The position numbers were made by a program, and so were the translations under genes. A stretch of DNA of 23,588 nt, taken from Nephromyces sp. MM_2019. Taxonomy: Eukaryota > Apicomplexa > Aconoidasida > Nephromycida. The number at the start of each line of letters is the position of its first letter. Position 1 is the stretch's first letter. Positions 19,983 to 23,588 of this stretch are shown here, piece by piece. The stretch covers positions 1 through 23,588 of the forward strand of contig JADHZB010000391.1 of the NCBI GenBank assembly GCA_015657535.1, in the 5' to 3' direction. The notes beneath the pieces are model-generated. The model was not told the DNA's origin, did not search any database, and saw only the letters and a list, made by a program, of their open reading frames with translations.

Positions 19983-22184
19983 TCGAACAGCCTACAGCCC
20001 CAACGATTCTAAAGAAGTATTTTTATTTGCCTACTGCAATCGTGAAAAAAGTTTGTAGACACATCGATTTTAGAACCATAAAATATTTACTTGATTTATC
20101 TATATGGATCTAAATTTTATATATGTATATGTGTTTATAAAGCTACTTAAATTGAGGGTATTACTTTATCTTTAATTTGGATAGCTATCTTCTTAATGAC
20201 ATCTATGAATAATCATACATGAGTTCACACCATTAAGCAGTAAATAATATAGTGTCATGCCAAGTCATACTAACTATTGCCACTCTACACATTGATGAAC
20301 CTATTATTTATATATATAAATTTACATAAGGCGCATAGTTAAGATTATAGTGTACTCAAGTGCAATAATTTAATAATTTTGTGCTTATTCCACGCACAGA
20401 GCTTATGGGCTATAGAGTTTGGAAAGAAGCGAAAAAGCTAGGCATAACTTCACACTCTTGGAGTTCGATGCATAATCACTACAAGAAAATAATCAAGCCT
20501 CAGTAAGCCAAATTGATTTATAAACTATATAACAAATATATTTTAATTCTATCCAATAACTAAACAAGCACCCTGCTTAGACTCCCATCGTCTCAAATGT
20601 GTAAAACTCTTGATTATTATATATGTATGTATATTTTCTCAAGCTTGGTGATACCTATCTCTATTGTGTTTGTATGTGAGTGCATCCTCAAATTTAGTGA
20701 TGATGCATTTCTATTGTACGTGTATTTATCCGAATTTTGGTGACAATCTTTTGCACTGTGATTTTAAGTTCTATGATATTCACCCCGATAATGGCTTCCA
20801 TTCTCTAGTCTAGCTATTCCCATCTTATGCTGTGTATGTGTATTTTTCAATTTATAGCAAGTCATTTCTATAGTGAATGTTTATACCTGCCCTCGCATAT
20901 TGTGACATTCATTCTTATAGTAATTGTTACATTTATCCCCATCTATGGTGGCACTCATCCTTATGACGTGTGTATTACATAATCCTCAAGTGTATGTAGC
21001 ATATTCATATGAAATGTATTTGTATATGCTTCGCAATAGTTAAATTGTATTTCACACTAGGTTTAGTAAATACTATTCACTATATGAAAATGAGGCGTCT
21101 ATGAGAATGGCACAAAGAAGAAAGTTGGCTGGTAATTTGAGCTCAAACTATGAACCAAAACAAACAATGAGCCCACAAATTGGCCTTGGCAATTCGGTAA
21201 CGGCCTTAAACATTCCCCTTAAGAATGATGACCACTTTACATTAACCGAATCAATCACACAAGGAGTGTTTAGCCAGGTAGGATTTGACCCTATTGAGGA
21301 AGTTGATGATGAAGAATTCTTCGGAGATTCCGATCCCAACAAACAACTTAGCAAGAACTTTTGTTTACCACAAACACATACGCAACTACTCCACCCCCAA
21401 CACAGTTCTACCCAATTTAATCATTCAAATCTCACCATCAATAGATTGAGGGTAAACATACAAAAGAAGGCTAAGAAATTCAAACTCTACTGTAATGAAC
21501 AATTGAGGAAATGTGCATCTATTCAGAATCGAATTAACAATGAGGTATATATACCGCTTTACACTGTGCCTACTAAAATGTTTTCACGACCTTAAATCAT
21601 ACTGTTTCCTTTCGTTTCAGTGTGTAATGCTATGCCGTATGTTTTATCGTTTAAAAATAGTTTTTATTTCATCTATATTTTTCTCATCATCTAACTTGCT
21701 TTTGCATATAAAGTGTCGGAAAAGAGTAGGAAATTCATTCATGGAATTTACAAAAACAAGTTATACTTTTACACATTATTCTGAATAACTTTTATACTGT
21801 ATTAGATTTTCCTGTGTAGTTTTGTTTATATTTGATATATGCATGCAATTCAATCAGCTCCAAAACACATGTGCGTTCAAATGACTGTCTCTAAATTGCA
21901 TTATCTTACAGAAAAGGTTATTACTGGCTTCTGCATCCAACAAATTACCAGACTTAGACATAAGTCTACTCCACTGGCTAATGCAAGTAAAGTCGAGGTG
22001 AATTAAATTTTGGTTTTTGATGCATTTATATGTCACTATGTTCATAATTTACTCAAATTTTTATCTAAATATTAAACCTATTTTTGATAGATATAATATC
22101 TCACTCGCCCAAGCATTTGAGAATCTAAATAAGGCAAATGGTTATGAAGTATTGGCAATAGAATTCATTAAATCAAAGGGTTAA
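19983..22184 (+). CDS. RAP1: Rap1/TERF2IP-like telomere protein, Myb and RCT-like exons (5' end missing)
   Basis: Proposed join: 19983-20050, 20400-20502, 21061-21544, 21912-21997, 22091-22184. Every junction is GT-AG and in phase, giving 277 residues to a TAA at 22182. Residues 1-57 are a Myb domain of the Rap1 type: RTAYSPNDSKEVFLFAYCNR, then GYRVWKEAKKLGITSHSW and SSMHNHYKKIIKPQ. The order Y-S-P-x-D, V-W-K-E, T-x-H-S-W-x-S-M matches animal Rap1 (A-L-W-K, T-Q-H-S-W-Q-S-L). A linker follows with an acidic patch (FDPIEEVDDEEFFGDSD) and basic runs. The last ~45 residues (LDISLLHWLMQVKS; YNISLAQAFENLNKANGYEV; LAIEFIKSKG) fit the start of the Rap1 C-terminal (RCT) domain, which in known Rap1 binds shelterin partners. 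The protein stops soon after these helices, so the RCT is short. There is no ATG in the first exon listed, so upstream exons must exist. A non-Rap1 Myb protein remains possible but explains the C-terminus less well. Confidence 0.8.
20636..21042 (+). repeat. Degenerate minisatellite, unit about 40-50 bp
   Basis: It fills most of the 558-bp intron 20503-21060 of the RAP1-like gene. Units begin at about 20636, 20685, 20729, 20781, 20846, 20887, 20936 and 20982. Each has a tcctcaa or tcc start, a ttggtgac-like block, a catttctat block and a tgtgtattta-like end. Divergence is high, so the array is old. The unit limits were set by eye. Confidence 0.6.
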
Positions 22185-23017
22185 TTTTTACACACAATGA
22201 TTTGTAAATTTATTCTGGATATATTATTTGAAACACACTAAATCCCATCAAAGATATACTTTTATCTTTATAAAGATGTAAATATTATAGGCATATATAC
22301 TTATATACTATAAGATATATTTATCTCAAAGATATATATCCTCACAGAATTCATTGTGTAACATCTAAGAAATATATAAATATTAATATCGAAACAATAA
22401 CTTCTTGATTCAAATATAATAATAAACAAACTTGATATGTGTAGATAAAATAAGAAATATAAAGAATTTAAACAGATTAAATTGTAGAAATAAATTTTCA
22501 ATTCAAAACAATTAGCCGTAAGCTACCTCATGTAAAATAAAAAATAAACATCATCTAAATATACAAATCAAAGAAATGTGCATAATAATACTTTGAATGT
22601 CCTAAAAAATATAAAGATAAAATAAGAAATGATTTTGTGTGTAAATGTGTACCAAAGGAGATGCTTATATATAGCCAGAGGTTATCCAAATATAGACAAA
22701 TCATAAATCGTGTAAGTCTTAGTGGTGATGTAATTCCAAGAAATTTATATGATAAAAAGCAAATTATCTAAAAAATTAATTCAAAAAGATTAAAAGATGT
22801 GTGTCAAGAGATGGATATTAAAGAGAAATTAATATATTATACCCTTAAGTTATTTAGGAGCAAATAAAATTGTAAAAATTTTGCAAGTATGTCTCGGAAA
22901 GACCTTAGCATAGTTCATTGCTTTCAATCCTTCATTATTTTGCTTATAATAAAATGTTTCTAGATTCTCCAGTATAGTAAAAAAACTATTCATATCAATC
23001 TTCTGCTATACAAAACA
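22185..23017. other. Interval downstream of RAP1, with the continuation of the ankyrin-like similarity
   Basis: From 22185 to about 22850 I see only AT-rich DNA with short gatatat-type palindromes. From 23017 down to about 22865 on the minus strand, the frame of the ankyrin-like gene continues after a TGA and a TAG. It encodes ILENLETFYYKQNNEGLKAM and then NYAKVF, an ankyrin-like N-x-x-G-x-x-A-x-x-Y-A pattern. The part down to about 22905 is also conserved in the decayed copy at 7245-7354. Confidence 0.6.
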
Positions 23018-23588
23018 TCAAAAAATATCGATATCTGCATTTGCTTTAAGTAAAACTTCCCCTATGAATTTTTCTGTGTTTTCTTCATGAAGAATAAAAT
23101 CTCCATCATCGTTTTCATCTAAGTAACAATTTTCTTCTTTTGCAAGTTGTTTTAATAATTCCTCACCAGAGATTCTATCTTTTAATTTAGGAAAAGCTAA
23201 TAATACTGCATCAAGAAAATCATATACATCACAATGATACCCACCAAAATATATTGAAGCTCTAATTCCCTCTTTTAAAGCATTTTCTATACCAAGAGAT
23301 TTTATTAATTCCTCTGTAATAAATTTTATAAATTCAGGGTGAAAATAGCTGAACTGCTCATCATTCATAAGTTCTGTTGCAGATCTGAATATTTCTTCAC
23401 TATGTTTCGCAATGAAATCCTTATCATCTATATATTTCAAAAGAAAATGAAAATTTTCTAGATCTTGTTCAGATGCAAATCTATACAAACATTCTTCATG
23501 TACTTTGTGTTCTACTCTTCCTTCTTTAAGTAATTTCTCTGCTACTGCATAGTACTTTAGAGAAATTACTTTATACAAAAAACCTTCT
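23018..23588 (-). CDS. Ankyrin-like family protein, C-terminal part (partial at right edge)
   Basis: The frame is open from the right edge for 190 codons including the TGA ending at 23018. The start lies outside the window, and the first possible initiation codon is only a TTG. No intron is seen. The start KYYAVAEKLLKEGRVEHKV and the end LLKANADIDIF resemble ankyrin-repeat helices and the turn that opens the next repeat. The middle (for example YHCDVYDFLDAVLLAFPKL) is helical and acidic, and I do not recognise it. Sequence conserved with the decayed copy continues past this stop in the same frame and looks ankyrin-like, so the stop may be an early truncation. Ankyrin repeats bind proteins, and no partner or pathway can be named. 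It could also be a degenerate helical repeat that is not ankyrin. Confidence 0.6.
   Translation of the reverse strand, partial: EGFLYKVISLKYYAVAEKLLKEGRVEHKVHEECLYRFASEQDLENFHFLLKYIDDKDFIAKHSEEIFRSATELMNDEQFSYFHPEFIKFITEELIKSLGIENALKEGIRASIYFGGYHCDVYDFLDAVLLAFPKLKDRISGEELLKQLAKEENCYLDENDDGDFILHEENTEKFIGEVLLKANADIDIF

Noticed and set aside
21513..21788. 91-codon frame overlapping the third RAP1 exon in another frame
   Set aside because: It is a shifted frame that runs from the exon into the AT-rich intron. The spliced frame accounts for the exon.

Overview
This is a eukaryotic nuclear window. It is strongly AT-rich and has GT-AG spliced genes, long non-coding stretches and TAA stops, and it uses the standard code in every frame I could follow. 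The proteins point to a protist or another small eukaryote. I cannot name the lineage from sequence alone.

Layout. (1) 1-2777, minus strand: the 5' 925 codons of an intronless gene for a large secreted or surface cysteine-rich protein. It has a hydrophobic N-terminus, repeated ectodomain modules, an 18-bp minisatellite coding for an acidic linker, and a long EGF/furin-like cysteine-rich tail that leaves the window at the left edge. (2) 2778-15104: about 12 kb without a recognisable intact gene. It holds small tandem and inverted repeats, an (AT)n microsatellite and, at about 6697-7354, a decayed copy of the gene at the right edge. (3) 15105-18258, plus strand: a six-exon gene that splices cleanly into a 486-residue Sas10/Utp3 homologue, a subunit of the small-subunit (SSU) processome in ribosome biogenesis. 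(4) About 19.1-22184, plus strand: a multi-exon gene. Five exons with matching phases give a Rap1/TERF2IP-type protein, with a Myb domain, an acidic linker and a C-terminal RCT-like helical segment. Its 5' end, where a BRCT domain would be expected, is unresolved. (5) 23018-23588, minus strand: the C-terminal part of an ankyrin-like protein that enters from the right edge. Similarity to the decayed copy continues past its stop codon, so this copy may also be shortened.

How the genes relate. The two housekeeping genes, UTP3 and RAP1, lie head to tail, are rich in introns and carry simple-sequence or minisatellite DNA inside those introns. The two flanking genes are intronless, repetitive and of the expanding-family type. 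I see no operon-like functional unit. The most notable content is the RAP1-like telomere protein, which no single open frame reveals and which appears only after splicing.
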